Below are positions 1-13,046 of a stretch of 64,000 bases of DNA, in pieces. Position 1 is the first letter of the stretch. Each line of letters opens with the position of its first letter. The position numbers were made by a program, and so were the translations under genes. This DNA is from Symbiotaphrina buchneri (taxonomy: Eukaryota; Ascomycota; Symbiotaphrinales; Symbiotaphrinaceae), in assembly GCA_001599915.1 (NCBI GenBank), contig BCIG01000017.1, forward strand, positions 620,001 to 684,000, read 5' to 3'. The notes beneath the pieces are model-generated. The model made no database searches and was not told where the DNA came from. It saw nothing but the letters and a program-made list of their open reading frames with translations.

Positions 1-1077
<1,077 letters not shown>

Positions 1078-1594
1078 CTTTGGATAAGATTATCAAACAC
1101 CCAAGTGATGACTTCGAAGATGATGTGATTATCTGAGCAGTAACGCACACACCAGTATTTATTATACATTGCAGATCTCCAATCCGATTCTCGGAGCAAT
1201 GCCATACCTATAGCCCCGCTTTTGCGCTCTGTTATTGTCGGATGCCGAGATGGCTAAACTGCGTGGTCTCGATTTGCGGGGTCAATACACAACCCCGCTT
1301 TATGAAGATCTCTCACTAGGGACTATAGCGACGCATAAAGTTCACGATAGCGTGGGCAGAGGAACCTTGGCTGACGACTGTGCGTCCTGGTCAATAGGTA
1401 TTATACATCATGTATTCAACCGACACTAGAGCAGGGCGACCGGGACTAATGGTACCTGATGGATCAGAGCCCAGGAATCTCACTTGGGCGTATCCACTTT
1501 GCCATACAGAAAGGTACTCTATCGTCAACGGCAATGGCTTCCTAAGCGGTTGAAGATCCATAGACTACAACTACTCCACCAGAACAGTCTCACG
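1078..1594. other. Intergenic, 5' side of the esterase and 3' side of the phosphatase
   Basis: Non-coding as far as I can see. It holds the esterase promoter and the 3' flank of the phosphatase gene. The short open frames here show no family motif or splice logic. Confidence 0.5.
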
Positions 1595-2501
1595 TCATGA
1601 CTTCTGGGCCGGGAACCCCATGCCGACCATAAGCGCCGGCTCTTCAATGTTATGATGCTGATAGCTGCAGAGCAAACCGTCAGCTCGCGGTCCCAGAAAA
1701 TAATGACTTGACCTGAAACTTCATACCTCAAAATACCCACACCACCGGGCTCAAGCATCAAGCTGAGCGGAAACTCCAACGGATACTTCAGCCAGCGCTT
1801 GACGAAGGCTCGCAGGATATGACCGTGGGCCACGAGCATGACATCGGCTTTGCCTTCGCCGTGCATGCAGTCTTTCTGGATGCTGTGGATGGTTTCGATC
1901 ATGGCGTCTAGTCGAGCGGTCACTTCGGCCGGGCTCCTACATCTCCGTCAGCCCCTCCACTCCAGTTGCCAAAGAATTGGCCTTCGAAACCCCGCTCATT
2001 TCGGGTGTAGGCTTACTCTCCCCCCTCGCACCCATCCCTCCAGATATCCCATTCTCTCCCCTTATCCAAGCCCTTCTCCTTCCTGCGCTGTCGAATCTCC
2101 TTCGTCAACAACCCCTCATACTCGCCATAATCCCACTCAGCCAACTCCTCCGCCGTCGCCACCTTGCCCTCGCCCTGGAGCCGGGCCTTGCCCGCGCCGC
2201 CGAACAGCAGTTCGAATGTTTGCTGTGCTCGTAGCCGCGGGGAGATGAACACCCGCGCCAACTTCGCCTCCTCGATCAGCTTCCCGGGCCCGATGATGAT
2301 GTTCGCCGTGCTGGATACTTGGGCGCGGCCGGATGGCAGCAAGGGGAGGTCGGTCTTGCCGGTGTATTGCCCGGATTTGGACCACTCGGTTTCACCTGTT
2401 GGAGTGGGTTGATTACAGGATCCAATTGGGAAGAGGGATGAAAGGGGCTTACCATGCCGGCAGATGAAGACGCGCGGGGTGCCTGCGTCTTTGTCGGTCA
2501 T
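1595..2501 (-). CDS. Histidine phosphatase (phosphoglycerate mutase superfamily), SHB17-like
   Basis: Four exons: 2501-2453, 2395-2017, 1936-1727 and 1664-1595, giving 235 residues. Splicing creates the catalytic RHGETEW motif across intron 1 (the unspliced frame reads RHGKP). It also joins EGGE to SPAEVTARLDAM and GILS to YQHHNIEEP. The second catalytic histidine lies in the AHGHILRAFVKRWL block near the C-terminal third. The size and the ending GMGFPAQKS resemble fungal phosphatases of the sedoheptulose-1,7-bisphosphatase (Shb17)/broad-specificity type. These remove phosphate through a phospho-histidine intermediate and are cytosolic, and there is no signal peptide here. The exact substrate cannot be told from sequence alone. 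Confidence 0.9.
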
Positions 2502-3819
2502 GTTGTGCGAATTGAGCTGTCGAAGAGCTCAGAGTATGTTGCTGGGCATACTTTGCATGTGCATGACTCGCGGGTTGTGACGGCAGAATTTGCGTCTCAG
2601 GCCCGTGCTAAGGGCTGCGTCAAGGGTGCGCATATCGCGTCATGGCTCTTTTTAGCGGCATTATTTCCCAGCGCCGCCAGCTTATGTTCCCAGTTCACAT
2701 CACAGCCCAGGGTCGAGGTCGGGCAAGGCTGCTTTTAGGGATGTCAAGGTTGGAGTTGCAAGGCAGAAATGCTATGCTGGGAACGGCAAAGATACTAGAA
2801 GCGCTCGACGAATTGGCCTCATACTTTTCAGGTCTCTACGTGATCCGGGATCCCTTGAGCCTTGCATCGCACCTGCACGCCTTTTCTCCGGCAGAGATTT
2901 CTCCAGCAGAGAGATCAAGCATGCTGGGAACAAGGAAGGTTCCCTGTCATAGAAGCGTGTATCCTACCTTCGTATGGGATATCGAATGATGCTGTCTAGG
3001 GTTAGCGTTAGATCAGGAACAGGCAGTGATTATTTGACCGTGGTCCAGCTCTTTTGCTGATACGGCCTTCACCGGGCATCTGATGATTATCTGCATGAGA
3101 AGGGTCTGGGCAACGGTCGGTATTACGATTTTTTCTCCGTCGAGCGCTATCCTTCAACAGGAATCAATGCGTCCCAGACCAGCTACTGCGTTTCTTCTCT
3201 GTCCAGTGATCAAGAGGGAGAGGCACAAACGCCGCCAGGGGAAGCCGGAGGTTCCGAGCGCTAGATCACGCCACGCCTGCGCCCCCTCCGTCAGGAGAGC
3301 GTCCTCGTACCATCGTACCACCCAAGGAAAAAGGAACATCAATTCGGAATTATGCTTTTCTTCCGCGCCGAGGCTCATGGGTTCAATGAGACGTCCTGGG
3401 CTTGTGTTTGTCTTTCTGGCCTGTAACATCCACCCCTCGAAGCAAACAGTGGGTCTCAGCCGCTTCTGGACTGCTCTCAACACCACGTGAGCCCCAGACC
3501 GTCAGCACTATCCTCCGCGATCTAATGCCGAAAGAACGTTATCTAGGCATGACTAAGACGGAGAGTTTCTCGAAGCAACGAAAAGCAAACACATGATCCC
3601 TCTCCGGCGGTTGCCGGGGGCCCTGATTATCATGTTCTACCACTCGTGATACCTTCTAGCCGCGACCATCCGGCTTTGCAAGCATGACCATGACATCTCA
3701 TTCGATGTATATCCGTTCTCCAGGCCGGGGCCTGGCCCACAATTATGGGGATATAAAATCCCCTCCCTGCTCCCCGGCCTTGGAGTCCGGTCAAGACATC
3801 CCAAGTCTAAATCTTTATC
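2502..3819. other. 1.3-kb divergent intergenic region
   Basis: No gene that I can support. Several open frames of 60-135 codons overlap on both strands and show no motif, no convincing splice structure and no codon bias. The right end is the promoter of the hexose transporter. Confidence 0.5.
3614..3759 (+). promoter_or_regulatory. Candidate promoter elements of the sugar transporter (CreA-type sites, TATA)
   Basis: Two CCGGGG hexamers (3614-3619 and 3725-3730) match the published CreA carbon-repressor consensus SYGGRG. A TATAAAA box lies at about 3753-3759, some 60 bp before the start codon at 3820. The sequence match is direct. Binding and glucose repression are inferred from the fact that the next gene encodes a sugar transporter. 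Confidence 0.4.
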
Positions 3820-5647
3820 ATGTCAAGATTTCTATCTAAGCTTCGGCACAACACTACACAGCCACAGCCCAACCTGGCTGATGGCCGACCCTCCACAGAG
3901 CCTATCCATGAGAAGGCCGCCACACATCTCGACGAGCGCGAGGTCCCCTTGTTGACATGGCGGTCCGTGTATATGGGCGTCCTCGTCTCGATGGGAGGGT
4001 TCGTCTATGGTTACGATACGGGGCAGATCTCCGGGTTTCTGGCCATGGAGGACTTCATGCGGCGGTTCGGTCAGTTCAACCACAATACGCAAGCCTACTA
4101 CTTCAGCAACGTGAGATCCGGTCTCATCGTAGGTCTGGTAAGCAAGCATCTTTCAGGCGTCCCAATGTCACCTCGGCGTTTGCTGACCTGGTTGTCATGT
4201 TTAGTTATCCATCGGTACACTAATCGGCGCTTTGGTCGCCGCGCCCATCGCAGACCGGATCGGCCGGAAATGGTCCATCTTCTGGTGGTGTATCATTTTC
4301 CACGTCGGCATCATCGTGCAGATTTCCGCCTCCTATAAATGGTACCAGATCATGATCGGGCGTCTCATCGCCGGTTTCGGTGTGGGCTCTCTGTCACTTT
4401 TGGTGCCCATGTACCAGAGCGAGAGTGCGCCCAGACAAATTCGTGGTGCTTTGATTAGGTATGTTATTCCCTTGTCCCGGGATGCTGTCCTCATCCGCTA
4501 ACACAACCCTAGTACCTACCAATTATTCATCACCATCGGTATCTTCGTCGCGTCCTGCATCAATTATGGCACCGAGGCGCGACACAACTCCGGTTCATGG
4601 CGTATTCCCATGGGAATCTCCTTCCTGTGGGCATTGATCCTCGGCATCGGCATCATCTTCTTCCCCGACACACCTCGATACGACTACCGGCACGGTCGCG
4701 TTGACCAAGCACGCCGGACCATGGCCCAGCTGTACGGCGTGCCGGAGAATCACCGCGTGGTCGTCAGCGAGCTAGCGGAGATCCAACAAAAGCTTGAAGA
4801 GGAGCAAAAGTTCGGCGGGCAGAAATGGTGGGCCATGTTCACAGGCCCGCGGATGATGTACCGAATCACGCTAGGTGTGGCGCTGCAGGCGCTGCAGCAA
4901 CTGACGGGAGCCAACTACTTCTTCTACTACGGGACGAGCATCTTCAAGTCGGTGGGAATACAAAACAGCTTCGTGACGCAGATGATCCTGAACGGCGTTA
5001 ACTTCGGCACAACCTTCTTGGGTCTATACATCATCGAGCACTTCGGGCGGCGCAAGTCGCTGATCTGGGGTGGCGTTTGGATGTTCATCTGCTTCATGAT
5101 CTTCGCGTCCGTGGGGCACTTCAGCCTGGACCGCAACAACCCACAGAGCACACCCGGCGCGGGTAAGGCCATGATCGTGTTCGCGTGCTTCTTCATCACG
5201 GGGTTCGCGTCGACGTGGGGTCCCATGGTCTGGACCATCAACGCCGAGCTATACCCGTCACGATACCGGGCCGGCAGCATGGCGATGGCGACGGCGTCCA
5301 ACTGGCTGTGGAACTTCCTGCTGGCCTTCTTCACGCCCTTCATCGTCGGCGACATCGACTTCCGTTACGGCTACGTCTTCGCGGGATGTCTCGTGCTGTG
5401 CGTCGGCACCGTCTACTTCTTCGTCATCGAGGGCCAGGGCAAGACGCTTGAGGAGCTTGATACCGCCTACATCCTCCATGTCAAGCCCTGGAAGAGTGCT
5501 AGCTGGGTCCCGCCCCCACCGGAGCAGCTGCTTACGACTGATAGACTCGTTGCGGGTGATCAGGGTCCAGAGGCAGGAAATCCGCAGCCAAAGCCTGAAG
5601 CGCCGGTTGAGGCGGAGCATACTGGGGAGCAGTCTCATACTATCTAG
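3820..5647 (+). CDS. MFS sugar transporter (sugar porter family)
   Basis: Three exons, 3820-4137, 4205-4458 and 4513-5647, encode 568 residues. Both introns have canonical borders and join GLIVGL to LSIGTLIGALVAAP and GALI to STYQLF. Sugar-porter signatures appear in order: GYDTGQISGF in TM1, DRIGRKWS after TM2, PDTPRYDYRHGR at the end of TM6, LQQLTGANYFFYYGTSIF in TM7, EHFGRRKSL, and ELYPSRYRAGSMA. The family ending PETKG is here IEGQGKTLEEL. A hydrophilic Pro/Glu-rich tail of about 50 residues follows. Length and motifs fit plasma-membrane hexose/proton symporters. Substrate specificity is not predictable. CreA-like sites upstream suggest carbon regulation. Confidence 0.94.
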
Positions 5648-5965
5648 AAATGGAGTGGATGCGTTGGTTGATGGGTTATAGGTGTTGCGGTTGTGGTGAC
5701 TGAGGAGGAGGGGTGATGATTTGGGTTCGAACGAGGAAAGATGATCTACAATACCTGTTCGTGGGAACATACTTGTACCGGGAGAAGCGCAAGCTGGGAA
5801 TGAAAGGATGTCGTTATGACATGTACCTAATACTGTTAATCTAACATATCAAAAATAATACTGATTCCGTCCTTTACTATACCAAAGTGAGCTTACTATT
5901 CGTTGATTTGCTGTATAGTACTAATACGATAGACATGTCATAATATATAGCTCTTCTATTTACCT
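5648..5965. other. Convergent 3' region
   Basis: AT-rich spacer between the transporter and the convergent Cys-rich gene. It should carry both 3' ends; no further feature is visible. Confidence 0.5.
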
Positions 5966-6424
5966 CTATATGCTCACATCATACTGCTGTTCTCTAAGCT
6001 TCTGGCAATACCTCGGACGAAACCCGCGCCTACAGCTAACCTCCGCAAGGTTCCAAAGGCCCAACAACTGCAAGCTCCCCAGATCCTCCAGCCTCACCCC
6101 CGCCTCATCTCTCAGCCTTTTCAGCTTCCTCTCCGCCGTCACAGCCTCAAACCTATAAAACCTGTTATAAGGCGCGTGAGCGGAATCCCTTACCGCTTTT
6201 CTCAGCGCCGTGACTAGAGTTTGTTGGTTGCGCAGAGGCCTGAGGATTTGATTTCGTTTGGTGAGGAAGCATTGTGGGCAGTAGCCTGGGACGCAGTTGT
6301 CGATGATGCAGTCGTCGCATTCGCCGAGGAGATCGTCGCAGGAAGGATCGCTGCAGGGGATGCATATGCGGTCCAGGTAGAGGCAGTGGCAGAATTGGTA
6401 TCTTAGAGTATGACCTTGACACAT
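5966..6424 (-). CDS. Small cysteine-rich protein, uncharacterised
   Basis: An intronless frame of 152 codons. The first half is strikingly rich in cysteine and histidine, with pairs such as CHC, IPCSDPSC, GECDDC and YCPQC. That suggests metal-binding knuckles or several disulfides. The second half is basic and helical (QTLVTALRKAVRD, RKLKRLRDEAGVRLEDL). There is no signal peptide, so a small intracellular zinc-binding protein is more likely than a secreted effector. I do not recognise the family. It converges on the sugar transporter. The open frame and amino-acid pattern look like a real protein, but no splice or homology test supports it. Confidence 0.55.
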   Translation of the reverse strand: MCQGHTLRYQFCHCLYLDRICIPCSDPSCDDLLGECDDCIIDNCVPGYCPQCFLTKRNQILRPLRNQQTLVTALRKAVRDSAHAPYNRFYRFEAVTAERKLKRLRDEAGVRLEDLGSLQLLGLWNLAEVSCRRGFRPRYCQKLREQQYDVSI

Positions 6425-7918
6425 TTTAGAGGTCTTCTTCGCTCAATTCTTCGCTCATAGAATATTACGAAGAGTATTAGTGCGTCGAGATAGAATATCA
6501 AAGCTCGAACAGCCAAGATCACGATCCGGTTCCGGTTATTCATATTCCGTGTGCCGTTGTATAACGATGAGGAGGCAATGCAGCAGGTGTTATTATGTTC
6601 TTGAGTTGTGATGTGCGTCATTTGTCCAAGAATTGGACAGCATATACGGCAAGGGGGTTGATGTGATACACATCCTGAGAAGACAAAGAAAATGGCTACC
6701 AAACGGAATACGGAGTCTTTGGTATTTCAACAATGCTGTCGGTGCTGACTTATCATCTACAGGCATTGTAATTCAATGTAAGGGAACCCCGTAATCAGTG
6801 TGATCAAGATAAACCTCTCGCGTAGCTCTAGTCAAAGATCGTTGAATAATTATATAGAGGTGAGATATCGTCTCTTCAGAACTATGATGCAAAGACGACA
6901 ACCTGTTTCTTTCACTTCATCTTTCCTTGTTCCATAAGTCCACAATAGCCGCTTTGTTCGATCACAATGAACAAGTGAACAACACCAGAACAATGGACTA
7001 CTGGCATGCTTAAATGGACCAAAGCCTTCGGATAGCGACCTTTTCGGCAGGATTCAAATAAGCAAGGTACGTCCCCAACCGCTGTTGTTTGCTAACGAGT
7101 ACAGGGCAACCCTGGAGCGCAAGCTCTGAGTCCTCGATCTGATCAGTCGAGCAGCTCGCCAGCAAGTGACCTGCCTCTACGTGGAGCTGGCCGAGGGAGG
7201 CAACGGGCGGGATATTTTCGCACCGGCAAAGTGGTCACGTAAGATCAATGTTTGGAGTGATGGAGCTTTTGCATGTTGTGAATAGCCCAGAGGACGCTGC
7301 CCCTTTTCAGTATGTGCTAGATACAGCCTAGAGAGAGTAAAGGGTATATGTGCTCTTGTAGGATGATGAGTCGCGCGACTCCTTAAGCTTTCACTACCAC
7401 AGCATGTATAGGACTGTGTAATAGTAGTACTATGGCGCCTATAGCGCAACAAGATAAAACTACCTTAGTACCAGAAGTCACCTTAGGCCTCCAAAAGAGG
7501 ACTCATATTAACAAGTATGGGCTGGCTCTATAGCGTCTTGCACAAGGAAGCACAAGGTTGCGGCCCGTATCCGCTTGGATTTATGCAGGCTATCCTGCAT
7601 CATGTCATAAGAGGAAGTTAAAATACTCCATTCAAGCTTCGGTCCGCCCAAACCCTTGTGTCTTGCTCATGACAAAGACATGGAAAATAGTTGCGTGACT
7701 TCCGTAAAGGGAAGCTGGGTTCTTTATCACCGTATTGGCTAGGCGCACCCCTGTCCCTCGGATGCCTTCTGGCGTGCCCGGCCAGACCCCTGCAGCTTCG
7801 AATGGGCACCTAAGATCAATGAGCTGACACGGTCGGTGAGATCCCCCCAACTTGTGTAACGTCCACTCTCAGCTTACACCGTCTTGTCAGAAACTGGGTT
7901 CGCATCTGACAAAATATC
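6425..7918. other. 1.5-kb intergenic stretch without a supported gene
   Basis: Only short overlapping open frames occur. The part around 7200-7600 is AT-richer and repetitive in CTATAG/TATAG-like words, which might be a decayed mobile element, but no terminal repeats or transposase motifs are visible. The right end is the methyltransferase promoter. Confidence 0.4.
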
Positions 7919-9496
7919 ATGGCAGCGCCTCCAGCCGATCCTGGAATTCATATTGAGGTAACAATCTGATCGAGCGGGCTTTGACAGTCGACATAGTTTA
8001 CTATTCTTTAGGCGGACCCCGAGGAATCAGCCAGTGACTATGGCAGTGACGCTGCCTCGGACTATACATCCATCAGCTCGAGCGTATTGAACTACAAGTA
8101 TGCGAACGGCAGGCGCTATCACGCTTATAATGAGGTACCGGTCTCCGCACAAGATACGGGGAATGGCTTGCTCATGCGTCTATTTTAGGGAAAATATGTG
8201 TACTATATCCATCAATGCCGCAGGAGGGCGTACTGCTGATGGTAATATAGCCTGCCTAACGACGAACAAGAACAGGACAGGCTTGATCTGGTAAGGTCGC
8301 AACAGTACTGTCAGGCTGAAGGATGCTGACGAAGAATTCGAAAAGCAACACCATATGTCAGTCTGCAGCTGACCATGGCCAACTCTTCGCAGTCTCACTC
8401 ATCACTTCGCAGTTTCATGATAATGCTTGATGGCGAATTGCATCTCGCGCCCCTCAAGAACCCACAGATGATCCTCGACCTCGGAACGGGAACCGGAATC
8501 TGGGCATTGGATATGGCTGAGTATGTCTCTTGTTGCCACTTACAATGCTATTACTTTCGAAAGGCTGACAGGCTGGCAGCAAATATCCCGGCGCGAGAGT
8601 TATCGGCAATGACTTGAGCCCGATCCAGCCGTCTCTTGTGGCCCCAAACTGCGAGTTTGTGGTTGACGACTTTGAGCAGGAGTGGACTTACAAGGAAAAC
8701 ACCTTTGACTACGTCCACGCAAGGACTATTGTTGGGTGAGCTATGTCCGAAGAATATGTTATAGCACGGGCTGAAGAGTATACAGATCGGTGCAAGATTG
8801 GCCCAGATTGGTGAGACGGTGCTTTGAGTAAGTCGTTTCCTACTACAGGCAATACAAGGTTCACAGAATGTGTGTAGCCATTTGAAGCCAGGAGGCTGGT
8901 GTGAGTTTCAAGAACGTGAGTCTAGTTGGCCCCATGTTGGGCTCGAGCACATCGCTGAGCGTTTTGGTAACAGCATCCATATGGGCGTTCAGCGAAGATG
9001 GTTCCCTGAAAGATGACTCGCCCCTCATGCATTTGTATGCCTCCCCAATGCCCGGGCAGAATCAAGACTGTTAACTCGATCAAGCCTGCGGTGTCTTACA
9101 GAGGCGAGCGAGAAGCGCGGCATGCCCATGAACATTGCTCATAAGATCAAAGGCTTCATGATAGATGCTGGCTTTGTCGATGTGGTAGAGAAAGTACTGA
9201 TAGTGAGTCTTGTGTCCTATGATCTGGTCCGCTAGGATGCAGTCTCAGCCGACTATTGAATACTCATAGTCGATTTCATGTAGGCTCCGATAGGCTCCTG
9301 GCCTAAAGACCCAAAGTTGAAGCAGATTGGCCGCTATGAGGCGGTGCATACGATCGAGGCAGTGGATGCGTATAGTCTGGCACTCTTCACTCACGAGCTT
9401 GGATGGAGCGAGGACAGAGCTAGGATAGAGGGTGCGAGAGTCAAGGAGCAGTTGAGAAGCAAGGATATGCATGCTTATCTGAAAGGGTTCGTATAA
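7919..9496 (+). CDS. LaeA-like SAM-dependent methyltransferase, 12 exons
   Basis: Exons: 7919-7957, 8012-8134, 8189-8199, 8251-8290, 8346-8356, 8413-8520, 8580-8735, 8786-8827, 8878-8915, 8974-9034, 9085-9202, 9284-9496. They give 319 residues with every phase consistent and introns of 50-81 nt. Two exons are only 11 nt long, and both are needed to rebuild the family text GKYVLPNDEQEQDRLDL and QHHIFMIMLDGELHLAPL. Motif I of the Rossmann fold is ILDLGTGTGIWALDMA; then come IGNDLSPIQP, FDYVHARTIVG and LKPGGWCEFQE. Proteins of this group are often called TAM-domain methyltransferases. Some, such as LaeA, control secondary metabolism; most have unknown substrates. It is probably cytosolic or nuclear. 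Confidence 0.92.
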
Positions 9497-10221
9497 TTCG
9501 AGTTCGCAAAGAAATAAATATTAACTCGGGTATAGCTATTTCGTCTATGGAAGGAAGCCATAGGCCTTATATTTTGTGATATCACTCATTGGTAGGGGTC
9601 TATTCATAGGTAGGAAGTCTATGGCAACAACTGAGCTAAACTCAGCTATCGTATCCCTCAGTACAACTGCAAGGACTTTTCTGTTTCTGTGGAAAGCTTA
9701 AGCTAGTACATGGCCAGTTCACAAGGAGTTGATGTGCCAAATCAATGAGTGATCAAGCATGAATTTAGCCAGTAGCGTGCTGCCACGGAAGGTTGGATAA
9801 AAAGAGGAATCTTAGGCCTATTCGGTAGCACAAAAGTCTATGGATCGTCATGCATGAGACCACGGGCAGACGGAAGTCAGATGAAGCTCTTGACGAATCA
9901 GCTCGATCATATGCTATCACTTGACTCTGGGGAACATTCAGCCTAAATAACCCCACATTATCAACCTACCAACGAATCGATACCCCCTGTCAACTGTATC
10001 GGCTAACATTGATCTTCTAGATCTAGCCCTCGGCATTTCCATAGCTCAATACTGGTAAATTTCCAACCGGACGGCAGAAAGCGGGATGCAATCATGTCCA
10101 GAAATTCGAGAACACTGGGCGGGGAATATCACCACGAGGATGATTACCCGGCATCCTTGTATAAAGCTGATCTTCCCTGTTCCACTTCCCCGCTTGGCAA
10201 GTCCAGGATCCGCCCCACAAG
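9497..10221. other. Intergenic, promoter of the second carboxylesterase
   Basis: No supported gene. It contains the methyltransferase 3' flank and the upstream region of the esterase that begins at 10222. Confidence 0.5.
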
Positions 10222-12454
10222 ATGGTGAAACTAGCCAGCCTCGCCGTCGCTCTTGCGACTGGGATCATCTCTTCCGTCCAAGCAGTAGGTTCCAACACCC
10301 AGACGTCCGTCACGCTGCTATTCCAGAACAACCTCAACGCCAGCGACGACGTCAACCATGTCGGCGCCCTGCTACTGGGTCCCATGCGCCAGACCGACGC
10401 GGCCGCGGCCTGCCAATCATTCGGCGAGTCTCTACTGCCCGCCTCCACTCTGAGAGCGCACCAATCGGACTTCCTGCAAGCGCTCTCCTACAACGCGTTC
10501 GCCGGGCGCGCTCTTCCCATCCAGCTATACTACATCGACGGGGGCGTCGTCGCCGTCGCCGAGACACTGGGGGACCTGACGTTCCAGCCGTTTCCATTCG
10601 GGAACATCCCGCTGCCGGTGCTCTGCACGCAGAGTTCCAACCAGGACCAACCCGGCAACGCAGTCGCCACGTCGGCGAATGAGATCGCGGTTGCGAGTGG
10701 CGGGAACACGTTCGTCGGGTTTCGCAACCAGAAGTCGTTCCGCTTCTTGGGGATTCCGTATGCGGACCCGCCGAAGCGCTTTGTATACTCCAGTCTGTAC
10801 TCGCATACCGGCCAGACGATTCAGGCGACGGCCTATGGTTCGCAGTGTGCGCAGGCTGGTGGGGTGGGCAGCGAGAATTGTCTTTTCTTGAATATTCAGA
10901 CGCCGTATATTCCGAAGGCGGGCAGTGGCTCGCATCTAAGGCCGGTCATGTTTTGGATCCATGGAGGTGGCTTCACGGTTCGTGAAATCTGAAATTATCC
11001 TGCTGATGTTGCTTCATCTTGCTAACCATACACAGGGCGGCACTGGGGCGGATCCGGGATCAGATGGAGGGAATCTGGCTTCCAGAGAGGATATTGTGGT
11101 TGTGACGATCAATTATCGCTTGTCCACCTTGGGTTTCCTGGCGATTCCTGGGACTGATATCACGGGGAATTACGGTATTGCTGATCAGATCGTTGCCTTG
11201 CAGGTAGGTATTCGGAGTCTATCCATGGCACTCACCTTTATCTCCTACAAGACAGTCGTGCGATAGTCTCACATGCTGATATCCTACTCACAGTGGACGA
11301 TCAATAACATCGCACAATTCGGCGGGGATCCCAACCAAATCACCATCATCGGCGAATCCGCAGGGGCTGGCTCCGTCCGTGTCCTCCTAGGCTCTCCTCC
11401 CGCGCTGGGGAAATTCCAAGGCGCCGTAGCCATGTCGAATCTCGGTGGAGGCGTCGACTTGGGTCTCAGCGGCGACTATGCCACGACGTACAGCTCCTAC
11501 CTGACCATCGCGGGCTCCTACGCCGTCGCGGGACAGAACATCCTGCAGGGGATCGGGTGCACCCAGACCACGCTCGAAGAACAAATCGCTTGTCTCGAAA
11601 GCACTTCGGCGAACACCATCGTGAGTCTCAACGGGGGCGGCACGGTCGCGCGGTACGTAGTTCAAGACGGACACTACGTTAACACGGAAGACCTCGACGT
11701 GGTCAACACCAACGGCAGCACGGCGCACGTCGCCGTCATCTTCGGCAACGCCGCCAACGACGGCGCCTCCTTCTCCACCTACCCCAAGACGCCGGTGACC
11801 AGCGAGCAAGCCGGTATCCAGGCCAGCCTCGGCATCTCCGCCGCCTACGCCCAGGATATCATTGCCTCGGGCCTGTTTCCGTACTACGACACTGGCAACC
11901 TCACGCTCGACGCCTTCAACGTCTCGCAGCGCGTCGCCACGGACGTGCAGTTCCGCTGCATCGACCAGGCCACCGTCTACGCGGGTGCGCACTCTGGCGC
12001 TTTCAAGTCGGCCTACTACTACCAGATGCAGCGCACCAGCGGCGGCTACGACCCGAACAACCTGGGCGGCCCGCCCGTCACGCCGGGATATCCTCACGGC
12101 AACCCGAATCTGCCGTACTTCCGCCTGCATGGCTCGGATATGCCCTGGGTCTTTGGCAACTTGGGCACCCTCCGTGACGCTAATGATTTGTATAGCATCC
12201 AGCTCGAAAGCGGGTATTTCGCGCAGTTTGTTAAGACGCGACAGCCGAACCCGGACCCGGCGTACTTGGCTGTGAGGGGATATACGAAGTCTCTGCAGGC
12301 GGTTCAGCAGACCGGACCCTGGGAGCCAGTTTCGGGGGCGACGGGCCCGATGCGCTTGTTGGATTATCCCAGCGTGCAGGCCGAGTTTCAGGATTTGCTG
12401 CAGTGTGCGTTTTTGAATTATTCGATTAGTTATTATTTGCAGGGTGGGATGTGA
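10222..12454 (+). CDS. Secreted type-B carboxylesterase with extra N-terminal module
   Basis: Three exons, 10222-10977, 11036-11203 and 11294-12454, encode 694 residues. Residues 1-22 form a signal peptide. About 150 residues then precede the esterase fold, and this segment (LLFQNNLN, an AAAACQSFGESLLP stretch, LPVLCTQSS) recurs in divergent form in the esterase at 42677-44941. The catalytic part starts near RFLGIPYADPPKRF and contains GSENCLFLNIQTPY, FWIHGGGFT, VTINYRLSTLGFLA, the nucleophile GESAG at about Ser330, and a His region near LHGSDMPWVFGN. At about 690 residues it is longer than the usual 530-570. It should be an extracellular ester hydrolase. The role of the N-terminal module (substrate binding, propeptide) is unknown. 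Confidence 0.93.
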
Positions 12455-13046
12455 GTGCCAGATGGATTAAGCAAGTTAGGTGGGATGGACCTGAGCAGAT
12501 GAATGAGCGAGGAATATGAGGTCGCGAGGTGATGAGGGATGATTAGGCTTATGTTAGGGCGTATATAAAGTTCAATTATGAATATAAAAGCAATAATTCA
12601 ATGGAAGTATAGCCATTCCTGCGAGAATTAGCTGCGTCCAGAACGGAATACCTGAAAATATGCGAAATCGAAAGTCGAAAATGAGCGACTAACCCAGAAG
12701 GAGAGATCACAATAATGGTTCAGAATATATTAGAGCCTACAATGACCATAAAAACCAAAGTGCATGGATATAATTTTCATAGGGCCAAGATAGGAGACGG
12801 GCCCTAACAACAGAGTTCCCAATCGGGGAAAGTTCCTCTAGAGAAGCGTCCGCCGTTTCGCCCTGCCGGATGAGCACAGCCACCCGGAGGCTGCGTACGT
12901 TCCGCTGCCTAAAGTTGGACGTCCTTTTCATATGATAAAATCCAGAACCTTTGCTTTGCCTACAAGCGCCATTTCAAAAGCCGAATACATTTCTCTCCAT
13001 CAAATCATTGCAACTACCGTATAAACCTCAAACCCCTCCATCACCA
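12455..13046. other. Intergenic between esterase and SDR
   Basis: AT-rich 3' flank, then the SDR promoter. No gene seen. Confidence 0.5.

Noticed and set aside
7200-7600. Possible decayed transposon
   Set aside because: AT-rich with recurring CTATAG words, but no terminal repeats, target duplication or transposase motif found.
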